In this document: one piece after another, positions 49,164 to 60,138 of the stretch
Layout: each line of letters starts with the position of its first letter
Numbering within the stretch: position 1 is the stretch's first letter
Assembly: GCA_029448655.1 (NCBI GenBank)
Contig: JACCLO010000005.1
Span: 1,488,001-1,552,000 of the forward strand
Reading direction: 5' to 3'
Length of the DNA stretch: 64,000 bases
Origin: Wolfiporia cocos
Lineage: Eukaryota > Basidiomycota > Agaricomycetes > Polyporales > Phaeolaceae
Notes under the pieces: generated by a model
Told to the model about the DNA's origin: nothing
What the model saw: only the letters and a program-made list of their open reading frames with translations
Databases searched by the model: none
Translations under genes and position numbers: made by a program

Positions 49164-51430
49164 TCATAATGAGCAGTAGCTCTCGTTCGTTGGCTCATTC
49201 ACTTCGTCAACCCGTACGCCGGGTCCGGAGGTCTTTTGCTTACTCGGGTCCTTGTCAATCGAGCTTTCCCCTGAGGACCATCTCTGTAGCTCAATCAGCT
49301 TGCAAGATAATCTCTGAGTCATATTCTGATCGTACCTTGTTCACAGCTGTTGCGCCACTTGCGTCACTGACGACAGTCGTCTCGACGTGCACCTCCGGAG
49401 TGGGCTGCTCGTTAAGTTAGGAACAGGGTTCCTTGCATTATGCTAAGAAGCTTACCACAAAACAGTCCTTGACTGAATATGGCAGCGTCGCATCTGCACG
49501 CATTGACCTAGTTGATGAGAGAGGATGTGCACCTCCTTCGCTCTGACTCATTCGTCTTGCGTACTGGACCTGCCTATAATTGAGTCTGATAGGTAATTAT
49601 CAGCACTAGTTAGAAACGTTGTGTATGGGCTAGACGCTCACGTCGCCAGTAGGGAATTGGCATAAACTGATATAGGCCCCGTGGGTGAACAACGTCATGA
49701 TGACTCTCTAGATGCGAACGCACGCTTGCTCAACAAGAGGTGTAGTGCCAGGTAAATCATGTTGTATGGCATTGCAATGAACTACTCATTTCATGAGTCT
49801 ATTCTGTTGATTGTATGACTAGCAGTTACTCACCGTGATGATGACCGAGAGACCAACTACACTGTGACTTCTCAATAGATCATATCTGCCTTCTGTTAAT
49901 ATATCATACCTTGTCAACAGCCCATTGTTGATCGTCCAGTATGTCAGCGTATCAATCAGCTACATTGACACATGATCAATCACGAATTCCCGCAACGATA
50001 CTCGCTACATACGCTGTTCGTTCTAGAAGAAACAATGGGATTCGGCTTCAGAGATAGCCACGCAAATCGAAGTGGCGCACCTCCTGTAACAGAAGGGAAT
50101 AGAGATCTCAAACAGTTGCTGTGTTAATGACTCAATGAAATACCAACCTATTGACTCCAGTTTTGTTTCGCCGCAGGTGATAGACCAGCATCCCGGTGAC
50201 AATCCAATCAGCCAGACTACCTGCACCTAGGCCAGTTATCACCAGTGCCTTCCAAATGGCTATAAGAATTATGCGTCTTCTATATAGTCCTCACATACAT
50301 CTATTCTGTGAGGTAAGTTGGCGAAAAGTTGAATTTGCAACCTGGCACGTATGAGGTTTGGATAAAGGGCAATTCAATGGTCTCGGACCCTTACATTCGA
50401 GCGGTGACCACTGTTGGTGCTCTTCAGCAAAGAGTTGCACATCATCACCGAGTCACTCACCGCAGCCGAATACTGTAGGATTAATTGGACTTAACATATA
50501 CTCATCGGCAGGGAGGTTTTACCAATGATGGCTCACCTAGTCTCATCGCTGAGAGGACCGCCTATATGGGTGTGTGAGAAAGTCAAGATAGCAATGTCGA
50601 CCATGATCAATACAGACAATTATTGAGACGATCACCCAACTTCTCCCACCCACTATAAACACGCTTGGTTTCAGAACAGACATTGCTATATGGGAGAAAC
50701 ATACGTATGAATACACGACGCGCGTAGAAACTGATTCAAAAAAGCTATCTCAGTTTCTGACCGCCACGGATATCGGTAGTGATTGCTCACCCATGAACGA
50801 TGCAAGTAATGACGGCCTGGCAGGATATGAGCACAGCAGCAATCTAAAGTGAAGATAATACCGTTAAAGGGATTGTAGCCTAATTGATCCGCCGTTAGTG
50901 AGAGGAGATCAATACATAAGTGCAGCTTTGCATACGTCGAAACTCCTAGAAGAAAATGGTTATCACATTTGGGATAGGATGGTCCACAGTCAGACATACC
51001 AGACGGATCTGGTCAATGCGGCTGGATTGTTGTAATTCAATATCAGGTAATGGTAGATCATGTGGACGCAGAGCGTGATATGGCAAGTGTCAAGCAAACT
51101 GCACAGTTACAATCAAGTATGAATCCGGATTTTACGCGAATAGTGCAACAGCAAACGCACAGAAGTGACCAAACCTAGGAAGAACAAATGGACCGATGAG
51201 CCAACGAGGAAGAGCGGGCTGAGGAAGATATCATACCACGCAACGAATCAGCTTAGCATCATTAGGGAATGCTCTGTACCATTGATATGTCTGCATCGTC
51301 GTAACACCAAAGCCACTGCGAACATGGTCAAAAGACGACAATGCAAACAGGCCAACTGGACGTGCACTGCCGTTATGAGCGTAGCAATCAACAGAGCGCC
51401 CACAGTGCCATTTAGGTTGTCGGCCGCCAT
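49164..51430 (-). CDS. DUF6534-like seven-helix membrane protein in about 21 exons
   Basis: Almost no single ORF marks this gene, but a splice chain reads in frame for 366 aa. Exons: 51430-51357, 51315-51237, 51174-51161, 51098-51000, 50945-50936, 50843-50791, 50730-50705, 50652-50618, 50561-50537, 50472-50461, 50419-50395, 50341-50295, 50259-50148, 50022-50013, 49959-49910, 49861-49834, 49781-49724, 49666-49642, 49585-49456, 49404-49336, 49283-49164. The product shows family hallmarks in order: NLNGTVGALLIATLITA, GVTTMQTYQWYRAFPND, LLDTCHITLCVHMIYHYL, FYARRVFILGGRSW, AGSLADWIVTGMLVYHLRRNKTG, RTNSLIDTLTYWTINNGLLT, MPYNMIYLALHLLLSK, LYANSLLATLN. Function is unknown; these proteins are abundant in Agaricomycetes. 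Least certain are the 35-nt intron at 50294-50260, the 41-42-nt introns at 51356-51316 and 50460-50420, and the last exon: an alternative stop at 49291 would apply if the final intron is retained. Confidence 0.82.
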
Positions 51431-52494
51431 GATAGTTAGATGTCCTGGAGAGTGATGCGCCAAGCTCAATGTCAGTCATGAAATACTCTATATCATCCTC
51501 ATGCAGACGCCGGAAAAGGCACAGACGTCGATAGATCTTCCAGAGAGGAAATTGTAGAACTACTCAGAAACAAGCGGTTAGCTACACGTGGGTTGATAGA
51601 AGGTCAGCGAGTACATTGCGAGTTGTTGACTCGCCATGATGGCAGCTCCTCTTTCATGGGAACCGGAGTAACTGGTCCAAATATCCTGTGCATTTGAGCC
51701 AGAGGATCCAGGCATTCGGAAGACAGCGGCCACCATCCCGTGCCAACGACTAAGAATGCGCGACGCGTGAATGATTCTCGGGCCATTGCGGCTTGTGCCA
51801 TTTCCCGGATGTCAATCTCACCGTTCGTCTGTAGTCATAGAAGTCACTGCCTTCGCAATCTCAAGCCAGCCACCGTCAACTATTGATTTGTGCGGTGAAC
51901 TGGCTCACCTAATGAACTGCTTCACACTATGCATATGCTAAATTCGTCCCTCTGATTCAGATGGGAACGACTATGCTACCCGTTGTTAAAATTTTACGCG
52001 GGTTCGCGGGCGGAAGAGTTCCGGTTCAAGAGCTCCCCTGAAGTCATAAGATTCTAGGCAGCACCACTGGCCCTGGGCTGCGCGTTTGTTTGAGGGACGG
52101 GTTTAATGGTGTCAGCGGCGTCATATACTCGAGAAATTCGGGCCTGGGTAATAGATACCGATGTTGATATCCACGCGAAGGATCCGAGCAGAACCGTAAG
52201 GTGGCGCGGCCCTAAGTCGGTCCGCAGAGACATTGAATGATCCGCAACATGAGGACATGACTTTCGACTTGCACTGCAACGTCTGGGTGTCAGCGCAGCT
52301 GCTTGCCGCGACTCACTCACCATACATGGCTCTTTCAATGCCTAAAGAATGCGGTGACAATGGCTCCAAGATCTCTGACTCCAAAATCCGAGTTACTCTC
52401 CGATAATCTAGTGTACAGCGCATTATACATTGTCCGAAGATACCGACTGGGGGAAGGAGGAATAAGTGCATGACAGATACGCGAATGTCCAAAT
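51431..52494. other. Gap upstream of the DUF6534 gene
   Basis: About 1.06 kb between the DUF6534 start and the VPS24 stop. Two short minus-strand ORFs (51604-51801 and 52054-52338) and a possible exon near 52325-52470 (MHLFLLPPVGIFGQCIM) have no family I recognise. The last overlaps the VPS24 3' end and has a good GTGAGT donor at about 52320, so a small minus-strand gene is possible but not supported enough to call. Confidence 0.35.
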
Positions 52495-53348
52495 CTAGCT
52501 GCTGAGTAAACCATTGAGCTGTTGTCGGTATTGTTCCAAGGCCCGTTCTGTTTCTTCCTCGTCCACTTTGTCTTGAACAGTCTGAAGTACGATCAGTAAA
52601 TGCACCGCAAGCTGGTGTCATACGCACGGGCAGCTCTGTCTCGACAGTCCCCGCTTGTCCGAGTTTTCCGTTCGTTAAATCGAAGAGTACTTTGTCGACC
52701 TCCTCGTCTGCTTCTTCCTCGAGCTCTTCATCGTCGTCCATCTCTAGCGTATCGTCCAGCATCTCCTCCATTATGCCCGCCTATGCATCGAGTTCGAGTC
52801 ATTATGCCATACATCGAGGAAGTATAGCATGCGTACCTTCGTCATCTCCATACTCATCTCACGCATCGCTTGGCTTATTTGTGGTAACTTCACCAGAGCG
52901 TTCGAGAGCTTCATGATTTCGGTGGATTTCTGCAAGGAGCCGGTGACTTTGATCATGGCTTCATCGGCGAAGTGAGAAATACGCGTGTAGTAATGCGCGA
53001 TGACACACACCCATCTGCTGGGATAGCTGATGGCCAATGGAGCCCAGCCTCGCCTTGCTCACCGACAGGCGATCCTTCTGCTTGTTACTTCGCACAACCT
53101 CCTTCGCCAGTATCCGGGCCGACTTGACATCTCCCTTCGTAGCGAGTTGCTTCACAGTCTGTCTTGCCTTGTTCGTCGCGGTATCCAGCTGATGGAAGGT
53201 GAGCAGTCGGCAAGGGCATGAGGCGCGCAAATCGAACCTGCCTCATCTCCCGATCTAGAACCCGCTGTTCCTGCCGCAGCTTGGCCTGCCATTGGCGGAC
53301 TCTTTCTTCAGCTGTAGGTCCATAGAGGAACCTGTTGATCGTCTGCAT
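52495..53348 (-). CDS. VPS24: ESCRT-III subunit Vps24 (CHMP3)
   Basis: Vps24 is a Snf7-family ESCRT-III subunit that helps sever membrane necks during multivesicular-body sorting. The start is ATG at 53348 (MQTINRFLYGPTAEERVRQW); the end is GLLSS with TAG at 52495-52497. A basic alpha-helical N-terminal half (LRQEQRVLDREMRQ, ATNKARQTVKQLATKGD, KDRLSVSKARLGSIGHQLS) is followed by SLQKSTEIMKLSNALVKLPQISQAMREMSMEMTKAGIMEEML and an acidic stretch (DDDEELEEEADEEVD), then a C-terminal helix (ERALEQYRQQLNGLL) that would be the MIT-interacting part. Four or so introns. It shares a 154-bp divergent promoter region with VID27. Confidence 0.94.
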
Positions 53349-53502
53349 GGCGGTGTGGGGAGAGAGGTGCGAGCACCGATGTCCGTGACGCGTGACCGCT
53401 CGCGCCAGAATTTGTCACACCGCGACTATCACGCGTCGCGCGTAGTTCACGCCTGGAATCCACTTTCCACTTCCTCCACTTCCCGACCACGACTGTTTAA
53501 AT

Positions 53503-56399
53503 ATGAACATTTTCAGAAACCGTGAGTGGCCAATAGATCTATGCACTGTGCTCTAGCGTAATTGCTCTCTCCGCAGTCCTAGGGAAAGTTTGGCGTATGT
53601 GTCACCCCGAGAAGCCTGTAGCGAACCCTACTGACATCGGAGTTACAGATGATCCCAACGCAGCTGAGGTTGTCAAGATCTCTGAAGGTCAGCTGTTCCT
53701 GGTACGCTCTGGTACAGTGCGTGGTGCGCGAGAGTGTATGTGAGTGCATCCACCAATCCCCCCCGACTGCAGTTGATGCCCCCTATGCAGCTATAACGAT
53801 GCTATGATTACGATCCGGCGACTCGGGATCGAGCACCACTTTAATCTCGTCGCTACGCGCGTGTACGAGGAGGGGGAAGAGGAGCTGCTTGAGGAGGAGG
53901 AAGAAAGTGCGTCCTGTGTCACATCGTCTCCTCTGAGATTGCTTACACTCCCCAAGCTGATGAGGAACGCTCATTCCTAATCAGCGAGGAGCTTGAGTTT
54001 CGCAGCACAGTAGGAGAAGAAGGCCCGTGCTTTATTTGGCGTGACTTGGACGGGGATGTGGACGAATTCTTTGAGTTTGTGGCAGCCGGCACGAATGAGC
54101 CGACTCGTGCCTTCTTCGAAACATGCATGTATCGCGCTATGTACGAGCGGAAGTACAAGAAGAATGCGGACGACACCACTGATGCTGATTTGAAAGAATT
54201 CATCCGGGAGTAAGTGTGCGACCTCGTACTCCGAGCTAAACTAAAGAAGATTCTTAGACCTCCAGAGCCGAAGCCTAAAGGGCAGAATACCAAGAAGAAG
54301 AATGCCTCGGTGTCAAAGGCCGGAAAGGCCTCCGTTGCAGTTGTGGCAGACGAGCCGGTGGCTGAAGCCCAGGAGGCAATACAGGAAGCAGCACCGGCAA
54401 CAGCTCCCCAAGCGAATCAGGCAGGATCTGCCGTCGATGCTACTCTATCATCACTGATTGTCGAGGAGGCGGAGCTGCATCTGTGGGACCGCGAAGCCGG
54501 CTACTTCGTCAAACAGGCCGATGTCACGGCAAGAATCGTTAAGAATCCCAACGAAACGTTCGACTTCTGGGTCGTTGCATCGACACAAAGCAGCCAGCTT
54601 CTTGCACACAGGGTTACTTCGGACATGAATCAACGCTGGTCTCCTAGAGTGCAATCCTTAACATGGAACCACATTAGCGATTCGGGCACGCAGAGTAGCT
54701 GGTGTCTACGGTTCCTTACTGTTGAGGCATTCGTGAATTTCCAGAACATGTTTACGAGAGTGCTATGGGAGGGACTAAATCAATACTCGTGGGACAAGGC
54801 GAAGGTGTGTCCACGTGTCCACGAAAGATAGGTTGTTTAAACTGATGATCGGTACTTAGGCCGATGAGCAAGCATATGTTCTAAGCTCGAACCTAGAGGA
54901 TGTCGAGATGCAAGACGTCGAAGGTGAAGAAGATGAGGAAGAAGATGTTGAAAGCGAATTAGGTATGCTCGTGCATTTATCTCATAATTGCTATTCACCC
55001 TGCTTCAGGTCAGAGTGAAGACGAATCAGAAGTAGAATCAGGCGCATATCCGGATGAGGAAGATCAACCTCCTCCTCTTGGTCGAGGCGAGCGGAACTCA
55101 CAGCTCACAGTTGGGTATAAGGGTGATCGCTCCTATGTCGTTCGTGGCAGCAAGATTGGCGTATTCCGACATGCTGGGGACAACGAAGTCCAGTACCATG
55201 CCACTATTGGCAATCTGGCAACGAGCAAGGGTAAGGAGTTCCAGCCCAAACATGTAAGTGCGCAATTCTAGAGCATATATGCGTCAACTAACGGACGCAT
55301 TTATAGGTGATGTTGCACGATCAAGACACGAAGATGATCCTCATGAACCCGAGTGACCCAAACTCACTGTTCAGTATGGACATCGAGCGCGGCAAGATCG
55401 TAGAGGAGTGGAAAGTGCACGATGACGTCAATGTCAACCACATTGCGCCAGACAGCAAGTTCGCGCAGATGACGCCGCAGCAGACGATCGTCGGCGCGTC
55501 GCACAATGCGCTCTTCCGCATCGATCCGCGCATGTCCGGGAACAAGATGGTCGACAGCCAGTTCAAGCAGTATGTCAGCAAGAACCAGTTCTCCGGTGTC
55601 GCGACGACGGAGTCGGGCAAGCTGGCCGTGGCGAGCGAGAAGGGCGATATCAGGCTGTTTGACGCGATCGGGAAGAACGCGAAGACGGCGCTGCCGCCGC
55701 TGGGAGACCCGATCGTCGGCATTGATGTTACGTCCAATGGACGGTGGATTGTGGCGACCACCAAGACGTATCTCCTGCTCATTGACACGCTCATCGGTGA
55801 GGGCAAGTACACGGGCAGTCTTGGCTTCGACAGGAGTTTCCCAGCAAATGCCAAGCCTATTCCGCGTCGACTGCAGCTCCGTGCTGAGCATGTTGCATAC
55901 ATGGACCACAGTATCTCGTTTTCGCCTGCGAGGTGAGTATGGCATGACAATGAATTGCAATCAGATATTGATGTGTCCACAGGTTCAATATGGGTGAAGG
56001 GCAGGAGGAAAATGCGATTGTCACATCCACCGGCCAATATGTCATTGCGTGGGACTTCGCCAAGGTCAAGAAAGGCCAATTGGACAGATACGAGATTAAA
56101 AAGTCAGTCATTCCGATGAGTACAGTCGGACGCTGGTATCTGATCACCGTCCAGGTACGAAGACTTCGTCGTCCAGGATAACTTCAAGTTCGGGGACGAC
56201 AAGGAGATTGTAAGCGTTGCATATCCCGTGGGCTATGTGGAAAGGAGAGAACACTGAAGACAACCCATAGATCGTTGCACTGGAGAACAACGTCCTTGCT
56301 GTTAACAAGAAAAATCTCAAGAGGCCTACTCGGGCATCCATCGCGACGCCGACAAGCAATCTCCGGAGTCGATCCAGCATTGTCAATAGTCCGTACTGA
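53503..56399 (+). CDS. VID27: VID27-family protein
   Basis: Vid27 is a conserved cytoplasmic beta-propeller protein named for vacuolar import and degradation of fructose-1,6-bisphosphatase; its molecular function is unclear. ATG 53503 (MNIFRNLLGKVW) opens a PH-like N-terminal half (VKISEGQLFLVRSG, CIYNDAMITIRRL, FFETCMYRAMYERKYKK). A second PH-like region has WDREAGYFVKQADVTARIV and WCLRFLTVEAFVNFQ. An acidic linker (DVEGEEDEEEDVESE) precedes the VID27 C-terminal domain: SYVVRGSKIGVFRH, QDTKMILMNPSDPNSLFSMDIERGKIVEEW, SKNQFSGVATTESGKLAVASEKGDIRLFD, FNMGEGQEENAIVTSTGQYVI. It ends SSIVNSPY. About nine introns. The length is near 800 aa, as usual. Confidence 0.93.
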
Positions 56400-56686
56400 A
56401 CTCGAAACGCAGCATAATATTCCATTCTTGCATCTCCCGTGTCAAGCTGTATTCCATCTTCGATCTACTATTCTGATTCCTCTTTTCACGGGTTTGTTTG
56501 TTGCACTTCTCATGTAGCTTACGATGCGAACTCTTCCCGCGAACCGCTGTATGACAAAACTATATATGATATACTAGACCGTAGTGGATGAACACTAATA
56601 GACAACAGAGAAGACTAACCCCAGATCCTGCCCTAACTGCAGTCCTACCTAGTACATCTCTCTTTTGGGGCATCTATTCCTCACGT

Positions 56687-57979
56687 CTAATTGTCGAGGC
56701 AGGTGGTCTCGACAATGATGGCAGTAACTCGGTAGGGGTCTATAGACAACGTTAGTCGCCAATCGTGGCTTTGCACACATAAGAGACATACCGATGTTGG
56801 AAGCGGGACGGCGGTCCTCGAGGTAGCCGTAGCCCTGCGCACCGACGTGCCTGGGGATACGAATGGACGCACCACGGTTGGCGACACCAGAGCTGAAGGT
56901 GCCGATGTGACCGGTCTCATGGCGACCGGTGAGACGGAGGTCGTTGTCCTCGCCGTAGACAGCGATGTGCTCCTGGTGCCGCTTGCTCAGCTTCTCGATC
57001 GCTTCCTCGATGTACTTCATGCCTCCGGGCTCGCGCATCGCCTTCGTGCTATAGTTGGTGTGGCAGCCTGCACCGTTCCAGTCGCCCGAGAGCGGCTTGG
57101 GGTGGAAGGACACCTTGATGCCCCACTGCTCCGCGATGCGGATAAGGAGGTAGCGCGCCATCCAGAGGTGGTCACCCATGGAAATGCCCTCACACGGGCC
57201 GACCTGGAACTCCCACTGGGAGGGCATCACCTCCGCATTGATACCAGAAATATTCACACCGGCGTAAAGGCAGGCGCGGTAGTGCGCCTCAATCAGGTCA
57301 CGGGCGAAGACCTTGCCGGCGCCTGAGAACAACGAAGTCCGTAATGAGCTTCCCACTGGCGTCTTCGGACGTCAACGCGTAGGAACATACCGGCACCGCA
57401 GTAGTAGGGGCCCTGGGGGCCGGGGAAACCACCCTTCGGCCACCCGTAGGGCGTGCCGTCCATGTCGAAGAGCGTGTACTCCTGCTCAAGACCGAACCAG
57501 GGGACCTGGTCCTTGGCAGCGTCCATGACCTTCTTGGTATGGTGGCGGTAGTTAGTCCTGTTGGGGGTGCCGTCGTTGTTGTAGCACTCCGCAAGGACGA
57601 GAATATTATCGCCGCCACGGAAAGGGTCCTTGAAGATGGCGGCGGGGCGGAGGTAGATGTCGGAGTCCGTGCCAGGGGCCTGGTTCGTCGACGAACCGTC
57701 GAAGTCCCAGATGCGGAGTTGGCCGATGTCGGTCACCTTCTTGGTGACGGTCTGTAGCGCGCGGGTGAGTTTACAGAGCAGTAATGCGGGCTGCGCCGTG
57801 CACTGACCGTGGTCTTCGAACGGAGACCGCCATCACCGTCGATCCAGACGTCTGTGGGGAGAGTGAGTCATCTCGCACGCGATGTACATCGCTGGAGAGA
57901 TCGCACATTCGGCCTGCACCTTGTCGCCCTGGGGGAGAGCAAGGTAAGGGGCCAGAAGGTCAGGACGGTAGCTCGACAT
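56687..57979 (-). CDS. GLN1: Glutamine synthetase
   Basis: Eukaryotic type II glutamine synthetase, making glutamine from glutamate, ammonia and ATP in the cytosol. The start is ATG at 57979 ([19 protein letters not shown]); the end is TTCLDN with TAG at 56687-56689. Motifs: [44 protein letters not shown] (metal-binding Glu), [40 protein letters not shown] (ATP-binding) and [13 protein letters not shown]. Introns near 57935-57795, 57385-57325 and 56790-56740. Length about 355 aa, normal. Codon use is strongly biased towards C/G-ending codons. Confidence 0.96.
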
Positions 57980-58431
57980 GGCTGCACGCGAAGGAGTAGG
58001 TGGTAATGAAATGAGATGTATGTAGAGTCGGAGGCAGGAGAAGTATGAGAGTTTACGGGTGTTTATATTCCGACGAGTCAGGGACAGGCAATTAAGCGCT
58101 CGTCTTATCTCTCTTCGCCACGCAGGCTGCGGCCATCCAAATGGGATGGATCTCGCGCTCCGACTGCTGTGCGGAAGCCCGAGCAGTGCATGTCACCCGA
58201 CCCAACGACGCCGTCGCAAAATTTGCTCTGAATGATTGGTCCAGCGCAGGCCTGCTAACTTGGGCTAGCTCCCGCTTGCCAACGCACATATATAAATTCA
58301 TCTACATCCGGACGACCCTAGGCGAAATAAACTTTGGCGCAAGGATCACGCAAAGCTAGACCGAGCTGTGAAGAAAGACCACTTCCCTTCCGGTCACGGC
58401 AGACCTCCGCCATCATGATGGACCACTCTAA
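57980..58431. promoter_or_regulatory. GLN1 upstream region
   Basis: This 452-bp gap between ERJ5's stop and GLN1's start, both minus strand, has the TATA candidate above and several GATA/TATC sequences near 58100-58160. GATA sites would suit nitrogen control, but their number is not above what chance would give. Confidence 0.35.
58062..58067 (-). promoter_or_regulatory. TATA box candidate of GLN1
   Basis: The minus strand reads GAATATAAACACC here, 83-88 bp upstream of the GLN1 ATG, a plausible TATA position with a short 5' UTR. It fits a highly expressed, nitrogen-regulated gene. Confidence 0.5.
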
Positions 58432-59850
58432 TCACCGCTTCCTGACCACTTTTCGCCTCCTGCCGCCAGCCATAGTCGTCGGAACACGGTTGGCCTTCAG
58501 CTGAGACATGCCCGCTTCCTTGGGAGTCGTTGTTCCGCTCCTGGGAGTCTCGGACGCTGAGACATCATCCGCCTCCTCTGAATCCCCGAGAGCGTCCTCG
58601 CCATTAGATTGATGATCTGTGCGTCTCGCCTTTTTCACATATAGTGCAAGGACGAGCGCTACGAACCACGTCCTCTTGATCGACGGTGGAGTCGCACTGT
58701 CTGCGTTCACAGGTAACAGGATGTTGTCGGAATCCACCTGCAAAGCCGCTTTGTCGACACCCATGCCCACGCCGTGAACCGTTGCACTCACGATGTATAC
58801 ATTTGGCCCTTCGACCACCATGTCGACCATCTTCCCCGACACCACGTTGCCATCCTCGTCAACTCGGAGGCCGCCGCCCAAATTAACCTTCACCTTCGTG
58901 ATCGTGAATACGATGTCGGTGATATCGTTTCTCGACTTGGCCTACCTTTTTCTGCCCCTCGAGTGGCGTCAGCTTGGAGCCCCAAGCGGCAGAACGTGCC
59001 AGCCCGACGATCGTTTCTATCCTCGCTAGATCACGCTTGTAGTTGATGCTCTGAACCACATATTGAAGAACCGACGTTAATAAAACCAGGAAAACGAGGA
59101 CCGTCTATGTCGGGTGTGTCAGGGCAATCTGAGCACGATTAGATACGCGCACGTACCCCCAGTCCGGGACGGAATCTCGAATAGTAGTACCCTGTTCCCC
59201 GCCACTTTGGCACGCCATTTTTGTAGAAGAAATCATAGCTGGCTTGCTCGCGGTAAGTCTCAAGGATGCACCTAGCATGGAAGATGCCCTCTATACCGTT
59301 TACGGCCCTCGAGGTCTCTTAGGATCGTCGCAACGACGCCCAGCCTGGCGAATCGTTCATGCGCGCCTTTCACGCCGGGGTTTTTGTCTGGGCTGTTGAA
59401 AGCGATGGGAAAGCATGATTGTCACGATTAGCGGTAAGGAATGGAAAGCGCCAGTCACGTACTGAAGTGTAATACTTTTCTTACGGTATGCCTTCGAAAT
59501 CTCTCCTGTAGAGGCAGTGGAGCGGACCCCAAGCCATGAATAAAACGTAGTTCCTTTGCCTGCCCGCTAGGTTAGCTGGCGGAGAACCGTACAGCAGCCT
59601 GTATCGCGGACCTTCCGAGGCTTCGACCGCACTGACTAGATCGAATATTTCGTGGTCCTCCTGAGGTGGCAGCGTGTTAGGCGCGTTCAAGGTGGACCGT
59701 GTCATGATACACAAACCTTTGTCCACCTATTGGGTTCACACGCGAAATGCAGTCTCGCATTTAGAATGAAATATACATTGCCGAGGGTGCTCACGCTGTC
59801 ACAGTCGCCACGAGCGTAGCCAGCACGCATAGCAGCAGTACAATCCGCAT
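58432..59850 (-). CDS. ERJ5: ERJ5-like ER J-domain membrane protein
   Basis: Putative ER co-chaperone that would stimulate Kar2/BiP ATPase. Eight exons (59850-59795, 59726-59717, 59660-59612, 59553-59463, 59392-59297, 59238-59157, 59104-58946, 58893-58432) give 334 aa. Residues 1-19 are a signal peptide (MRIVLLLCVLATLVATVTA). The J-domain spans about residues 39-105: TTFYSWLGV, EISKAYRKKSITL, the catalytic HPD at 69-71, then KNPGVKGAHERFARLGV. YDFFYKNGVPKWRGTGYYYSRFRPGLG and a transmembrane helix (TVLVFLVLLTSVLQYVV) follow. A second hydrophobic stretch (TWFVALVLALYV) lies near residue 270. The tail is basic. The second exon is only 10 nt. No KDEL-type signal is seen, as expected for a membrane protein. 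Confidence 0.9.
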
Positions 59851-60138
59851 TCTCCTTCAACGCCACTCAACTGGGCAGGCCCCTACGAGACCAGTGAATG
59901 AAGGTATGATAAAGCGACTGAAGCAGAAGAGCGCGTTGAAGCTGTACTGAACGCGACCGATCCGAGTACATAGCAGTAGACCGGAGCGCCTATAGCTGCC
60001 GTTGATTGGACAGAGATCGCCGACACGTGGTTATCTGTGTTGCGCGCAATCTGTGGCGGAATCAACCTTGTCCCCGGCCGGGTTCCATCCAGCTGCGTTA
60101 TCTCGACCTGCAGCTCCGACATATTGCATCTACTCAAC

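Noticed and set aside
52054..52338. 94-aa minus-strand ORF downstream of VPS24
   Set aside because: No recognised family; the frame opens without a clear start, and the suggested upstream exon leads to an early stop when joined.
60013..60138. Longer RRN7 start upstream of 60139
   Set aside because: The frame is open upstream, but the zinc-ribbon family begins right after MALKRRCPVCG, and upstream residues show no conservation known to me.
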